Part shown: positions 43,199 to 52,556 of the stretch, piece by piece | How the letters are laid out: each line of letters begins with the position of its first letter | How positions within the stretch are numbered: the stretch's first letter is position 1 | Notes under the pieces: generated by a model | The model's input: the letters and a program-made list of their open reading frames with translations, nothing else | Database searches by the model: none | What the model was told of the DNA's origin: nothing | Origin: Arenibacter sp. 6A1 | GTDB taxonomy: Bacteria; Bacteroidota; Bacteroidia; Flavobacteriales; Flavobacteriaceae | DNA: 64,000 bases | Direction: 5' to 3' | NCBI RefSeq assembly: GCF_012272855.1 | Contig: NZ_JAAXCQ010000023.1 | Span: forward strand, 1 to 64,000 | Made by a program: the position numbers and the translations under genes

Positions 43199-44020
43199 TT
43201 AGAAGATATTTGATTTCAACAGGTTAAAGGATTGCTTGAAAAGAAAGAGCTTGACCACCAGTCCAAAGGTCATTACCACGAGGTTATAGGCGTAAACGGA
43301 ATTGTTGCCCACGAAAATATCTATGGTGGTATCGGAAAAGAAATTGGCGATCCCGAACACCCCTACCATGGAATAATTGAAGAGCATATGCTTGAACCAG
43401 GTAAAGGTGTGGCTACGGGTCTCCTTGTCCAGGTACAGTGCCAGGGCCACACCTCCGAAGAGCTCTAAAATTATTAGGTACAGGTAGCGAAGCATCATAA
43501 AAAGGGAAAAAGTGTCCTGCTCCAATAGGATGAAAAACGGTTTGATGAGCATGATCAAAAAGTAATTTACTACGATAACCGCTTTCTTTCCAATTTCCCA
43601 TGCAAACGTCGTTTTCATCTTTTCCTGATAATCTTCCGCTTCTGCACGCCATAAGTTTTTCAAATTGCTTTCCGGACTAAGCTCCCCGCCCAAAGCGGTC
43701 TGCAAATTGGCCAGCAAGGCCTCGATCTGCTCCAAGACCAAAGGATAGGCCACGATCACAAAAAGGATATAGAAGGTAGGCCTAAAAATCTCCAATATCT
43801 TTTTATAGTTGGGCCTGGAACTGAATTGCCCGCTTTCAAAGCCAAGGGCCGACAATATGATCTCCCCGGAACGCTTGAACAACAAAAAAAGGCTGACGAT
43901 AATCCCCAAAGAAGTGCCTATCCCCACCACCTTGAAACGGTCGGAGGTGATGACGTATCCTTGATAGACATCCTCGGGAGTGAACCCTTCCAATATGTTC
44001 CAGATCGATTCTATTTCCAT
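43199..44020 (-). CDS. traJ: Conjugative transposon protein TraJ (VirB6-like)
   Basis: A 273-aa polytopic inner-membrane protein with about five hydrophobic segments. They include VVGIGTSLGIIVSLFLLF, PTFYILFVIVAYPLVL, AVIVVNYFLIMLIKPFFILL and FGIANFFSD onward. It corresponds to Bacteroidota TraJ, the VirB6-like channel component. Its start overlaps the stop of the TraI-like gene by one base, so the two are translationally coupled. It is shorter than some homologues but shows no break. Confidence 0.85.
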   Translation of the reverse strand: MEIESIWNILEGFTPEDVYQGYVITSDRFKVVGIGTSLGIIVSLFLLFKRSGEIILSALGFESGQFSSRPNYKKILEIFRPTFYILFVIVAYPLVLEQIEALLANLQTALGGELSPESNLKNLWRAEAEDYQEKMKTTFAWEIGKKAVIVVNYFLIMLIKPFFILLEQDTFSLFMMLRYLYLIILELFGGVALALYLDKETRSHTFTWFKHMLFNYSMVGVFGIANFFSDTTIDIFVGNNSVYAYNLVVMTFGLVVKLFLFKQSFNLLKSNIF

Positions 44021-44622
44021 TACCGATCACTGATTTCCTTTAGGGAAAGCCCATTAATTGTAATTGTATGATAACTATATACCTGCATATCTTCCAGTTG
44101 TTGATCCAAATCTTGTTTAATCTTCATTAAAAAGGATAGTCTTTCTAAATCATTGGCCTTGAGTATCCCGGGGGTTAAAATTTTATTGGTCAGTTCTAAC
44201 AAAGGTTCCGCCTTATTAAGCATATCGGTTGCAGAATTAATAAAGCTTCTTTTTGTTTCAGGTTTTAAACTGGAACGGTCCACGGTCCTTTGGATGTTAA
44301 AGGTCAATTCAATCAGGCTTTTGGAGGTGTTCCAGATCTCATCGACAAGCTTGGCATTGCTGACGGCGGAACTTACTTTTTCAAGCATTTCCCGCATTTT
44401 CTCGGCCTCCCTTAGGGTGTTATAGGTATTGCCCGTGGTTTCCACGGCCTCTGCCTTGGCGGTGGTCTGTATCGCCAGGATCTCCCCCAGGGTCGTATTG
44501 CCCAGGGCCATCTGGGCGTTCAGCTCGATCAGGTTGGCATTGGCCACGGCATCCGTCACAGGGATCTGGGCAAGCCCGAGCGCGGAAAGGCTCAACAGTT
44601 TAAGTAGTAGTAACTTTTTCAT
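44020..44622 (-). CDS. TraI-like exported helical protein (VirB5-like role)
   Basis: A 200-aa exported protein with a signal peptide (ending GLAQIP). It is then almost entirely helical (AVANANLIELNAQMALGNTT, LREAEKMREMLEKVSSAVSN, MKIKQDLDQQLEDMQVYSYH), as in TraI of Bacteroides elements and VirB5-like minor pilus components. The position between traG and traJ matches traI. The gene overlaps both neighbours (23 bases with traG, one with traJ). The sequence family is weakly conserved, so the symbol is not given. Confidence 0.75.
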   Translation of the reverse strand: MKKLLLLKLLSLSALGLAQIPVTDAVANANLIELNAQMALGNTTLGEILAIQTTAKAEAVETTGNTYNTLREAEKMREMLEKVSSAVSNAKLVDEIWNTSKSLIELTFNIQRTVDRSSLKPETKRSFINSATDMLNKAEPLLELTNKILTPGILKANDLERLSFLMKIKQDLDQQLEDMQVYSYHTITINGLSLKEISDR

Positions 44623-47041
44623 GTTTTCTAGCTATTATGTTCATAATCGTTTGTTCCATGTCTCCGGTCTGCAAATAGTCCTTTTGCATCCAGTCCCAAT
44701 CCGCCCCTTCGGTCTGAAAGGCGTAGTACACCTCTCTGGGTACCTGCAGCCGCATTATGTTCCTGTACTTGTTGCCAATCCGGAGGTATTCTTCGGAATA
44801 TGGCAGGTCCCCCTTGAAATTGTTTTCTATGGACTTCATCAGGTACTCGTCGTGGTCCCCCAGCTGCAGCAATTTTTTGGTTTCACGGTACACCAGGTTG
44901 CTGCCCTCCAGCACGTGCAGGATCTGATGGTTGGCGATAATATTTTTGGTGTATTCGTTGTCGGGCAATTGACTGGGGGACTGGATAACGATATCCACGC
45001 CTCCGTTTTCCTTTCGGATCTTTTGGTACAAAAAAGCGACCGAGGCCAGCACGTGATCGTCGGAAAGGGCCGTCCTCAGCTCTTGGGTCTCGGCAAACTC
45101 GTCGTATTTGATCTTGGCCCGCTTGCTCCTGTCCTTTAGGATCCGGTTATCGATGACATAATTGATCAAGTGGATCATGATGGAGACCAGAAAAGGGTCG
45201 GTCTTGATCTTGCTCAATTCAAAGTGTATGAACTGTTTGTTCGCGATCTTTTCCTCCAAAGGGCTATCGGTCTCCGCGCAGACGTTCTCGTACATTCCCC
45301 CGGGAAGAAAATCATCGCAGATATGCAAAAAACTGCCCAGGTCAAAAAACCTGGCCTCGATCTCCAAATCCATCAGGATGCTTTCCTGGCGGGATTTTAC
45401 AAAATTGTAAAAGGAGGGAAAGCTATGCTCCCGCACCACACAGCGATAGTAATGGCGGAGCAGTTTTTTCATGGCCTTGTCGGTATCCGTATCTTCCTTA
45501 TAGGCCTGCTGTTGCCAAAACTTAAAACAAAGGGCGGAGAGCAACATGATCTTATGGTTGTCGATCTCCTCCCCTGCCTCCATTTTAAAGGGATTGACGC
45601 CCAGGGGACGGCCAAAATCAAATTTTATCTGTACCGATATATCCTTGAAAAGCTTGGCAAAGACATCCGCGGAACTGCCAATTTCTATCAGACATACCAC
45701 GATGCCGGCCATCAGTTCCTGAAAAATTTCCCAGAGCATGGAAAAGCTCTTCCCCGCCCCCGTTGGGGCTATCTTTATAGAATTACGGGCCTTGATACGT
45801 TTTTTGTCCAGGTCCCAAAGGTCCCTTTTTACGGGGACCCCGTACAAGCGGTCGTTATAGAGGATCCCGGTATCGTCGGAGCTGTAGTTGGAGGTATTGG
45901 TAAATAGGCAAAGGGCCTGTTTTAGGGGCTGGTCAAAAAGGAATTTGGGATTGATCAACGTATTGCGCCCCACGATGGAGGAAAGGAAAAGGTTCTGGAT
46001 GGTTATTTTGGAAGCCCGGTAATATTCCATCCCATTGGTCTGGAATATGGTCTTGGCACGTTCCAGGGCCGCCTCGAGCTCGTGTTCCCTGTCGGACCAT
46101 AGGATCAGGTTAAAATTCGCCTGTACCAGTACATTGGCGCTTTGGCCGCTGATGCTTTTTAGACTGGCCGCGATATCCCCGGCCTCCTCTTCTATGGTGG
46201 GGCTCCAGCCCTTGTTCTGGGCATGGGTAAGATAAGAGGCCTCTATATCCCCTTTTATCAGGTTGTGCCCCTTGAAGAAAAGGATCTGGTTGTAGATGTG
46301 GTTGTAACAAAAGGTTTCCCCGAGATCGTCCAGGAACCCTTTGAAGAACACATATTCCTGATCGGAAAAATCCTCGATGATATTGGTGATCCGCTCCGGC
46401 AGGTACTCCTGTCGGGGGACGGTCAGGATTTCATATCGGTTGCCCAAGATATCCATATTTCCTTCGGAGGGACCAAAATCGATATCGGTATTCTCTTGGG
46501 TAAACCCGTTGCAGTACTCCTTGACGTACAGCTTTAGCTCCCCCTCGTCGATGGGAACGATCCCGATGCGGGACTGCCCGATGATATTGGTACAGGAACG
46601 GATGCTTTCCTCAAAGGCCTGTATTTTATGACGGTCGGTCTCCTGGTAGGATTCCCTATAGCCAAGGGGATTTTTGACCGCCCCGGGGCGCAGCATTTTC
46701 AGTCCCGAAAGAGTGAATATCAGCAGCACCTGGTGCTGCAGGTATTTGCGGCGGTGGATATGTTCTTTATAGGCCCTTTGCAACAGGTTGTTCTCGGGCA
46801 TATAGGTAGCGTCGTAATACTTGACCAGCCCTATGTCCTGTTTGTGTACCCAACAATCCACCGGCATGGAACGCAGGGCCTTAAAAAGCCTGTCGTGCTG
46901 ACGGTCGAAATCCGTCTCGGAAAGACTGTACTTCTCCGGCATCTCCATCACGTATACCTTGGAAATGTTCCCATCGGTGGAAATAAGGGTGTTCCCGACA
47001 ATGGTGTCGATGGAATAGGCTTGTTGGGCGTTGACGATCAT
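44600..47041 (-). CDS. traG: TraG-family conjugation ATPase (VirB4-like)
   Basis: An 813-aa cytosolic ATPase of the VirB4 class. The N-terminal half is the TraG/VirB4 N domain (YVFFKGFLDDLGETFCYNHI). The ATPase core has Walker A APTGAGKS (425-432) and a later RSKRAKIKYDEFAETQELRT region with the Walker B acidic residues. It powers assembly of the pilus and channel. The start overlaps the TraF-like stop by four bases (ATGA) and its end overlaps the TraI-like gene. Full length, no lesion seen. Confidence 0.95.
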   Translation of the reverse strand: MIVNAQQAYSIDTIVGNTLISTDGNISKVYVMEMPEKYSLSETDFDRQHDRLFKALRSMPVDCWVHKQDIGLVKYYDATYMPENNLLQRAYKEHIHRRKYLQHQVLLIFTLSGLKMLRPGAVKNPLGYRESYQETDRHKIQAFEESIRSCTNIIGQSRIGIVPIDEGELKLYVKEYCNGFTQENTDIDFGPSEGNMDILGNRYEILTVPRQEYLPERITNIIEDFSDQEYVFFKGFLDDLGETFCYNHIYNQILFFKGHNLIKGDIEASYLTHAQNKGWSPTIEEEAGDIAASLKSISGQSANVLVQANFNLILWSDREHELEAALERAKTIFQTNGMEYYRASKITIQNLFLSSIVGRNTLINPKFLFDQPLKQALCLFTNTSNYSSDDTGILYNDRLYGVPVKRDLWDLDKKRIKARNSIKIAPTGAGKSFSMLWEIFQELMAGIVVCLIEIGSSADVFAKLFKDISVQIKFDFGRPLGVNPFKMEAGEEIDNHKIMLLSALCFKFWQQQAYKEDTDTDKAMKKLLRHYYRCVVREHSFPSFYNFVKSRQESILMDLEIEARFFDLGSFLHICDDFLPGGMYENVCAETDSPLEEKIANKQFIHFELSKIKTDPFLVSIMIHLINYVIDNRILKDRSKRAKIKYDEFAETQELRTALSDDHVLASVAFLYQKIRKENGGVDIVIQSPSQLPDNEYTKNIIANHQILHVLEGSNLVYRETKKLLQLGDHDEYLMKSIENNFKGDLPYSEEYLRIGNKYRNIMRLQVPREVYYAFQTEGADWDWMQKDYLQTGDMEQTIMNIIARKHEKVTTT

Positions 47042-47325
47042 TTTTTAAGGATTTTTAAAAGGTCTATGTTCTGTATGACCGAATAGGTCTTCTTGACCCC
47101 CTCATAGGGCTTTTCAAGGCTCAAGTAGAAAAAAACAAGGTAGAGAACCACAATATAGCCCCCTGCATAACAGAGGTGCAGCACGATCCCGTTGTTCAGC
47201 CCCGTAAAGGCTATCAGCATGGCCCCTATGCCCGCGGTAAAGCAAAAAACATAGAAGTAATGCGACTTCAGCCCTTTGAGGTAAAGTGTTCTTTTTGTTC
47301 CCTTTAGCACCTTGTACTCCATCAT
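47038..47325 (-). CDS. traF: TraF-like small membrane protein (VirB3-like role)
   Basis: A 95-aa inner-membrane protein with two helices (about 25-43 and 46-65) after a basic start (MMEYKVLKGTKRTLYLKGLK). This is the DUF4133/TraF pattern that corresponds to VirB3 and precedes traG in Bacteroidota operons. I chose the Met-Met start at 47325. It lies six bases after the traE stop, and the longer upstream frame would overlap traE with an unrelated Cys/His-rich extension. Its stop overlaps the traG start. Confidence 0.85.
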   Translation of the reverse strand: MMEYKVLKGTKRTLYLKGLKSHYFYVFCFTAGIGAMLIAFTGLNNGIVLHLCYAGGYIVVLYLVFFYLSLEKPYEGVKKTYSVIQNIDLLKILKK

Positions 47326-47330
47326 AAGCT

Positions 47331-47657
47331 TTAGATCTTTACCTGGTTGGAGGCGATGTAATTGATAATGGCAATAAGGGCCAGTACGGAGACAAAGGAT
47401 ATCCCGACGATCCACCCGATATTGACCAGGGCCTTGGACCGGGTGCCCTCCCCTTTTTTATCCACAAAATCGTCCAGGTTGAAGAGAAAACCGGCCCCTG
47501 CCGCAACGACCATGCCCACCAACAGGATGGGGAGCATATAGTCGTTCATGATCTCCTTGACGGCCCCCATGAACCCCTTGGAGCTCTGGGCGAATATCAG
47601 CGAGGGCAACAATAGCCCCAGGGCGGTCGATACTGTTTTTTTGAAATGCTTTTTCAT
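47331..47657 (-). CDS. traE: TraE-like small membrane protein (VirB2-like role)
   Basis: A 108-aa protein with a cleavable-looking signal peptide (ending IFAQSS). Two membrane helices follow (about 43-61, YMLPILLVGMVVAAGAGFLF, and 80-102, VNIGWIVGISFVSVLALIAI) with a charged cytosolic loop between. This is the DUF4134/TraE layout, comparable to VirB2 pilin. It is the first of the tightly packed channel genes, 13 bases downstream of the coupling-protein gene. Confidence 0.88.
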   Translation of the reverse strand: MKKHFKKTVSTALGLLLPSLIFAQSSKGFMGAVKEIMNDYMLPILLVGMVVAAGAGFLFNLDDFVDKKGEGTRSKALVNIGWIVGISFVSVLALIAIINYIASNQVKI

Positions 47658-47670
47658 AATACTTCTTGCT

Positions 47671-49290
47671 TTAAACGGTTAATGATTTTACTTCTTCTAC
47701 AATGCTTTGGTGATACGCCTCCAGGTCGGAATTGGAGAGGTAGGCGGTACTGATCATCCTGGGTTCCATATCCTGTGTTCGGTCATAGGGGACGAATTCC
47801 TTGTGGAAGTCCACATAGTTGGATTGCCCGCAGAGGCCCACGAATTCCCCGGGCTTCAAATGGCTAAAAAAACTGGCCTCGTACTTGTGCTCCTTGCGCT
47901 TGGAGGTGGTCTCGCTCTCGGAATAGCGGTCCCCGAAATTCTTGGACTCGCTCTTGTACTCGTGCATCACCATCTCAAAGAGCTGTTGGTACATTTTTAC
48001 GGCATTGACATCCCCGGTCTTTCCAAAGAACTTATTGGTGAAATTGGAATGGATGCTGTTCAGGTCCAGTTTCCCATAGAGCTTTTCGACCTTCGAAGCG
48101 CTTTGGGTCAGCATCAAAAAAGCTACCTTGAACTCCCGCAAAAGGGAGGGCAAATTCTCGAAATTGGGGATGTGGAAGGTGGTGGCCTCGTCCAGGCAGT
48201 ATACCACAGGGTTCTTGTTGTCCAAGGTGTACTGTTTTGCGGATATGTTCACCAGGGCCCCCATGATGGGGGAAAGGGTATCGGAAATCTGATGGGAATT
48301 GCAAAGGCAGAAGCTGATGGGACGCTCGGGATCCACAAAATTATAGTCGAAATCGTCCCCCGATAGAATATAGCAGACCGTTTCGTTGTTGGCGACCTTG
48401 CTCAGGTAGTTCGCCAAACTGAACAGTACCGAGCCTATGGTGTTCTCGCTTTTGGCCCCCTTAAAAACAGAAGAGGCATAGCCCATGGCCTTGGCGTCCT
48501 TTTGCAAAAACAGCAACAGGTCCTCGGTACTACGGTGCAGGAAAAAATTGGTGATATGGGGAATGGTGCACCACTGGGGATAGTGCTTAAAGAAGACCCA
48601 ACTGATGCCCTTGTACAAACCAAGGGCGGCATCGAACCAGGTGCCCCCCTCCCCTTGACTGCCCCGGAGGCTTTTTAGGAAATGTTCGTTGATCTCCTCG
48701 AACTGGGAACTATTGGCAAAAAGCTGGGGCTTGATAGGGTTAAAACGGTGGCTTTTATTGGCATCGTTGAAATTGGCATAGTAGAGCTTGGAAGGCGGGT
48801 TATGGGTGCGGTAATAACTGAAAATGGTCTTGGCGTAATCGAACTCCTTGGCGTCGTACACAAAGGCGCTATAGCCCTGTTTCAGGTATTCGAGCAACAG
48901 GGGCTTTCCCAAAGAGGCCGTTTTTCCGGCATTGGCACCGCCATAGACCAAAAAATTCTCCAAGGGCTCGTAATACCGAAGGCTCTTTTTATCCTTGGTC
49001 CCAAGGACCAAGGGCGGGCTCTTGTACTTTTTGTTCGAGGTGTTCTCCTTTTTATCGCTGCCGACGTTCAGTACCACATATAGAAAAATACTGGCGGTCA
49101 GTCCCGAAAAAGAAAGGCCGATACTTTTTAAAAAGGCGATTTTAAGGAGCGTATAGACCGAAAAGGCCAAAATAAAATTCCCGAACAATAGGATGCTGTA
49201 TTTCTCCCGCCGCTCTATAAATTCCAGCACGGCATAGGAATAAAAGAGGAACAGCAATAAAAGTCCGATATCCAAAAAATCCAGCTTCAT
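47671..49290 (-). CDS. Type IV coupling protein (VirD4/TraD-like)
   Basis: A 539-aa coupling ATPase with N-terminal membrane helices (about 7-24, 32-50 and 60-76). Walker A GGANAGKT is at 117-124 and a Walker B region reads PVVYCLDEATTFHIP. It hands the relaxase-DNA complex to the type IV channel. In Bacteroidota nomenclature this is usually MobC or a TraG/VirD4 relative; names vary, so no symbol is given. The start overlaps the relaxase gene by four bases, tying it to the mobilization genes. Confidence 0.93.
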   Translation of the reverse strand: MKLDFLDIGLLLLFLFYSYAVLEFIERREKYSILLFGNFILAFSVYTLLKIAFLKSIGLSFSGLTASIFLYVVLNVGSDKKENTSNKKYKSPPLVLGTKDKKSLRYYEPLENFLVYGGANAGKTASLGKPLLLEYLKQGYSAFVYDAKEFDYAKTIFSYYRTHNPPSKLYYANFNDANKSHRFNPIKPQLFANSSQFEEINEHFLKSLRGSQGEGGTWFDAALGLYKGISWVFFKHYPQWCTIPHITNFFLHRSTEDLLLFLQKDAKAMGYASSVFKGAKSENTIGSVLFSLANYLSKVANNETVCYILSGDDFDYNFVDPERPISFCLCNSHQISDTLSPIMGALVNISAKQYTLDNKNPVVYCLDEATTFHIPNFENLPSLLREFKVAFLMLTQSASKVEKLYGKLDLNSIHSNFTNKFFGKTGDVNAVKMYQQLFEMVMHEYKSESKNFGDRYSESETTSKRKEHKYEASFFSHLKPGEFVGLCGQSNYVDFHKEFVPYDRTQDMEPRMISTAYLSNSDLEAYHQSIVEEVKSLTV

Positions 49291-50255
49291 AGGGTGTGTA
49301 TCGTTTGTTGGGCCACCTTGGCCTTGAGGTCCAATTGTCCCTTTATCTGGGAACTTATCTTAAACAACAGTGCCTTACTGGGTTTGGTAAAGTACTTATA
49401 GATCATTATCAGGTTGGCGTCCGATAGGGCGCTCATTTCCTTGAATTCCTTGGGGGTAAGGGCCTCCTTATAGGCCCGGGTAATGCTTTGGAGGGCCTCG
49501 CTATTGGATTTGGAGGCGTAACTTTCCTGGTATTTGCGGTTATAGGCAAACTGTTGGTCGAACAGCTTTTCGGTTTTAAGCTTGAAGGTCTCATGGTTAA
49601 AGCCCTTGACGACCTCTTTCCCGTTGAGACAGTGCCCGCCCCTGGCGATGCGCTCCTTGGCATTGGGGCTAAGGGAGATCCGTTGGGTCCTGTCCTTTCG
49701 CGAGACCACGATATGTACATGGCTCTGGAACCCCTCCTTGAGGGCGCCCGATTTTTTCTCTCCCGATTTTACGGCTTCCTCGTAGCCCTTATAACGGCGT
49801 TGGTGCTCTATCTTTGCGACGTATACCAGGTCCTTTTCCTCTAGGCCCCTTTTGAAGTTCTTGGCGTACTCCCCCATCACCCCACGGGTAAAGTCCCGCA
49901 ATTTTTTTTCGAACAACTCCCTTTGGCGAACGGAGAGCTCGGAAATATGATCCACCTTTTTTCCGGCGATCTTTCCCGCTATATGGGCCTGTTCCCTGGC
50001 GGAAAGGTTGATGGTGAGCATAAAGAACTTGGTGTCGCTCTTTCGAAGTCCCTTTACATTGTGGTCGATGGCCATCACGGCCTGGGTACGGGTAATATTT
50101 TCCTGGAACGTGTCCCGGTCGGCACTACGGCCGAAAAAAAAACCTTGGTTCTCAAGGCTATTGTTTTCCTTTTCTAGATAGGACACAAGGTTGGAGGCAC
50201 TGCCTTTGTTATTGGCTGCGGGAGTATTTCTCTGCCGGTGTACCTTGACGATCAT
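49287..50255 (-). CDS. Mobilization relaxase, MobB/DUF5712-like
   Basis: A 322-aa relaxase-like protein. SHVHIVVSRKDRTQRISLSP carries the His-x-His motif (His179, His181) expected for the metal site that assists nicking at oriT. FFMLTINLSAREQAH and ARGGHCLNGKEVVKGFNHET are typical of the Bacteroidota MobB/DUF5712 group. A catalytic tyrosine near the N-terminus (Tyr26 in LVSYLEKE) is a candidate. It overlaps both neighbours by four bases and lies between the accessory mobilization gene and the coupling protein. Confidence 0.88.
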   Translation of the reverse strand: MIVKVHRQRNTPAANNKGSASNLVSYLEKENNSLENQGFFFGRSADRDTFQENITRTQAVMAIDHNVKGLRKSDTKFFMLTINLSAREQAHIAGKIAGKKVDHISELSVRQRELFEKKLRDFTRGVMGEYAKNFKRGLEEKDLVYVAKIEHQRRYKGYEEAVKSGEKKSGALKEGFQSHVHIVVSRKDRTQRISLSPNAKERIARGGHCLNGKEVVKGFNHETFKLKTEKLFDQQFAYNRKYQESYASKSNSEALQSITRAYKEALTPKEFKEMSALSDANLIMIYKYFTKPSKALLFKISSQIKGQLDLKAKVAQQTIHTL

Positions 50256-50827
50256 GGTCTCTCCAATTCCTCTTTGTAGTAGTGGTATTGTTCGTTAGTA
50301 ACGGTCCAATTGTTCCCGAGGCTTTGTTTTTTCATCATCCCCAAAAACTCCCTTATAAACTTCCGCTGGTGCTCCAGACGATACTTCGCATCGGTGGCCT
50401 CTTGCCTTAACCGGCTATTTTCCAAGTGCAGCTTTTGGGTCCTTTCTTCGACCATGGCCTCTATTTCCTTTGTGGGAAATGAAGGTGCTTCCTGGACTGT
50501 CATAGCATTTGCTTCCGTACGGGGGGTAGGAGGAATACTTGTATTGTTATTAGTGGTAACGTATATTTTTTCGACTAGGTGGAGGATCTCCTTCAAATAG
50601 GTGTCCTCGCTTTTTTTTATAAAGGCTATTATTCGGTTGCTGCGTTCGGTGATAACGGCACCGGCGGGCTTTCTGGAGGAATCCAGGTCCCCGGGGCCCA
50701 TTCGTGTCACTTCAAAAAAATCGCAAAAGACTTCCAACAGATCTGAATAGCTCCCCTTTTTGAATTTCTTCTTCAAAAGGGCCAGTCTAACGGCCACTTC
50801 CTCTTCAATTTTCATGGTTCTGTTCAT
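50252..50827 (-). CDS. BfmA/BtgA-family mobilization accessory protein
   Basis: A 191-aa protein. The N-terminal 60 residues (MKIEEEVAVRLALLKKKFKK, GSYSDLLEVFCDFFEVTRM) form a ribbon-helix-helix-like or similar DNA-binding unit. A coiled coil follows at about 120-165 (MVEERTQKLHLENSRLRQEA). This is the BfmA/BtgA layout; such proteins bind oriT and recruit the relaxase. It is the first gene of the Mob/Tra operon and sits next to the palindromic region at 50967-51047. It could also repress the operon. Confidence 0.88.
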   Translation of the reverse strand: MNRTMKIEEEVAVRLALLKKKFKKGSYSDLLEVFCDFFEVTRMGPGDLDSSRKPAGAVITERSNRIIAFIKKSEDTYLKEILHLVEKIYVTTNNNTSIPPTPRTEANAMTVQEAPSFPTKEIEAMVEERTQKLHLENSRLRQEATDAKYRLEHQRKFIREFLGMMKKQSLGNNWTVTNEQYHYYKEELERP

Positions 50828-51369
50828 GGGAGCTTGCCTTTTTGTAAAACTGAATTGTCCTACAAATTATAACAATCTTTTTGATTCTTACTAATTGACT
50901 TACAATGATTAATTCCCTATATTACAAGGTCTTACAGAAGATAAAAAGTTTTTTTTACTAAAAAAGTAGTAATTAAATTACTAACTTTATTTTATAATCA
51001 TCTGATTATCAGTAGATTATAAAAACACAATCACGCCCTGCGTGATTACTGCTTGCTTTTTTATCTTCTTCACTTCGTTTTAAAGACAAAAAACATCCTC
51101 CAATCCTACATATAAACAACTGATACAGAATAGAAAAGAATTACAAAGCCCTGATAGGAAGCTTGTCTTATTTCCGACAAAATGCACAGAATCCATGATC
51201 TTTTTTTAAGCTGTTAAAATTTAAGATCTTAAGATTCATATTATGTTATTTTTAAAATTTTAGACATAGATAGAGCTGTTCAAATCCTAAAACACAAACT
51301 AAAGATGGAAAGAAATAGTGGAGATAATTTATTTTTACCTGAAATGTATAAAAAAAAACTCTACGTCTC
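50828..51369. other. Intergenic region containing candidate oriT
   Basis: AT-rich noncoding region upstream of the Mob/Tra operon. The left half holds three palindromes, listed separately as the candidate oriT. The right half has no open frame; it contains the downstream end of the receiver-protein gene and no clear terminator. Confidence 0.6.
50967..51047. other. oriT: Candidate origin of transfer (oriT)
   Basis: Three palindromes lie in 81 bp, 140-220 bases upstream of the mobilization gene. TAGTAATTAAATTACTA spans 50967-50983. A 31-bp palindrome at 50992-51022 has arms TTATAATC/GATTATAA and CTGAT/ATCAG. A hairpin at 51029-51047 has arms AATCACGC/GCGTGATT with a 3-base loop. Stacked inverted repeats beside bfmA-type genes are where oriT is found in related elements. 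The nic site cannot be read from sequence alone. Confidence 0.6.
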
Positions 51370-51762
51370 TTACAATTCTCTTAAAGCAATTTCATTTGTT
51401 AACTGACTTGCTTGAGCAATAGTGAACGGCTTCACAAAGTACTTTTGTACCAATTCATACTGTTTCGCCTTGATCCTGTCATCATTAGAAAGCGATGATG
51501 AAATTATGGCTATAAAGGTATTGTACTTATTGTACTTTACAGGCAAGTTTTCTAAAAATTCCCAAGCATTCATCAAGGGCATATGGATATTTAATAAAAT
51601 CAAAAAATCTATAGATTTTTCAGGCTGTTCTCTAAGGTACTGCAGCGCATCATAACCATCATAAAAAACAACAGGCTCCTCATATCCTAATTTTTTGCAA
51701 ATTTTGGTATGCAAAAAGCAAATTACCTTGTCATTTTCTATTATTACTACTTTCCTCCTCAT
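51370..51762 (-). CDS. Stand-alone receiver-domain protein lacking the phospho-Asp
   Basis: A 130-aa CheY-like single receiver domain. The fold motifs are present (VVIIENDKV, LGYEEPVVFYDGYDALQYLR, YFVKPFTIAQA with the conserved Lys). The phosphorylation site reads LILLNIHMP, so Asn58 replaces the aspartate of the usual LDxxMP. Only Asp11 of the N-terminal acidic pair remains. It probably cannot be phosphorylated normally and may act constitutively or as a binding partner. No kinase or output domain is nearby. It lies between the oriT region and a repeat-rich gap. Confidence 0.85.
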   Translation of the reverse strand: MRRKVVIIENDKVICFLHTKICKKLGYEEPVVFYDGYDALQYLREQPEKSIDFLILLNIHMPLMNAWEFLENLPVKYNKYNTFIAIISSSLSNDDRIKAKQYELVQKYFVKPFTIAQASQLTNEIALREL

Positions 51763-52531
51763 GATAAATTTATTAAAGAAAAACGACTTTGGATATTAAC
51801 CGTTTTTATTCTTTATCAACATCAACCCTTTCAGCTTAAATTATTGTATTCGAATATGTAAATATAATATTTTAAAAAAACCACAATTACTGTAGAATTG
51901 TAAAATTAAGATCCGTAAACATAAATAATCATGACTTTTCAACATATTGTTAAGCCTTAAACCCCAATAGACATTGGTTATTAAATTAATTAAAATTATC
52001 ACAAAAACAATATATTGCCTTCTCAAAATCCGTATCGCTAAGGTAGAGCAAGAACACAAGGGAATTCAACCTGATTTTTCAACTACCTCTTACCCACTTT
52101 CAGAAAAAACTTCCTAAAAAAAAGCGGGTTGAAAAAGGTCAAAAAAGCAAAAAGTTGTTGATCGATAACTCGGTTCGATTTCTCCCGGCCACAGCAGTCC
52201 CAAAGAAATATATTATATATATTAAACATCAACAATATATAACATATATTACTTCCTTATATTTCAACTAATTGTAATAAAGACAAGCAATATACAGTCG
52301 ATAAAGGGGTCAATATGCTCCAGAATATCCAGGCACACACGGAACCTAAAAACAATAAAATTTTGCTAATTGCATAGCGAAAAGTTATCACTTAAATGTT
52401 CCCGTGCTATACTTAGTACTATACATTTACCTAAAGTGCCATCTTTAAATCAACAATCAATCATACAAACCGAGACGTTAGACAACCATTGAAAATCCTC
52501 GAAGTAAGAGCTTTATTAAATCAATAATTCT
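51763..52531. repeat. Gap with GGTC block, AT block and a GTTAGAC boundary
   Basis: From about 52060 it carries the extended GGTC block (AACTTCCTAAAAAAAAGCGG, GGTTGAAAAAGGTCAAAAAA, TCGGTTCGATTTCTCCC) and the AT block (ATATTATATATATTAAAC). The same 220-bp string recurs at about 53180-53415 on the far side of the toxin-antitoxin genes. GTTAGAC at 52477 is a perfect GTTRRRY heptamer, 74 bases before the antitoxin. Frames on the minus strand at its left look noncoding. Confidence 0.65.
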
Positions 52532-52546
52532 TATTTTTGTTACAAA
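52532..52546 (+). promoter_or_regulatory. Promoter and operator of the toxin-antitoxin pair
   Basis: TATTTTTG (52532-52539) fits the -7 box TAnnTTTG and overlaps the inverted repeat TTTGTTACAAA (52536-52546), ten bases before the antitoxin ATG. Toxin-antitoxin promoters are usually repressed through such a palindrome. Confidence 0.55.
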
Positions 52547-52556
52547 TGATTTAAAG

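Noticed and set aside
51841-52059. 72-aa minus-strand hydrophobic frame
   Set aside because: Low-complexity AT-rich sequence, no plausible start context and no neighbour of related function.
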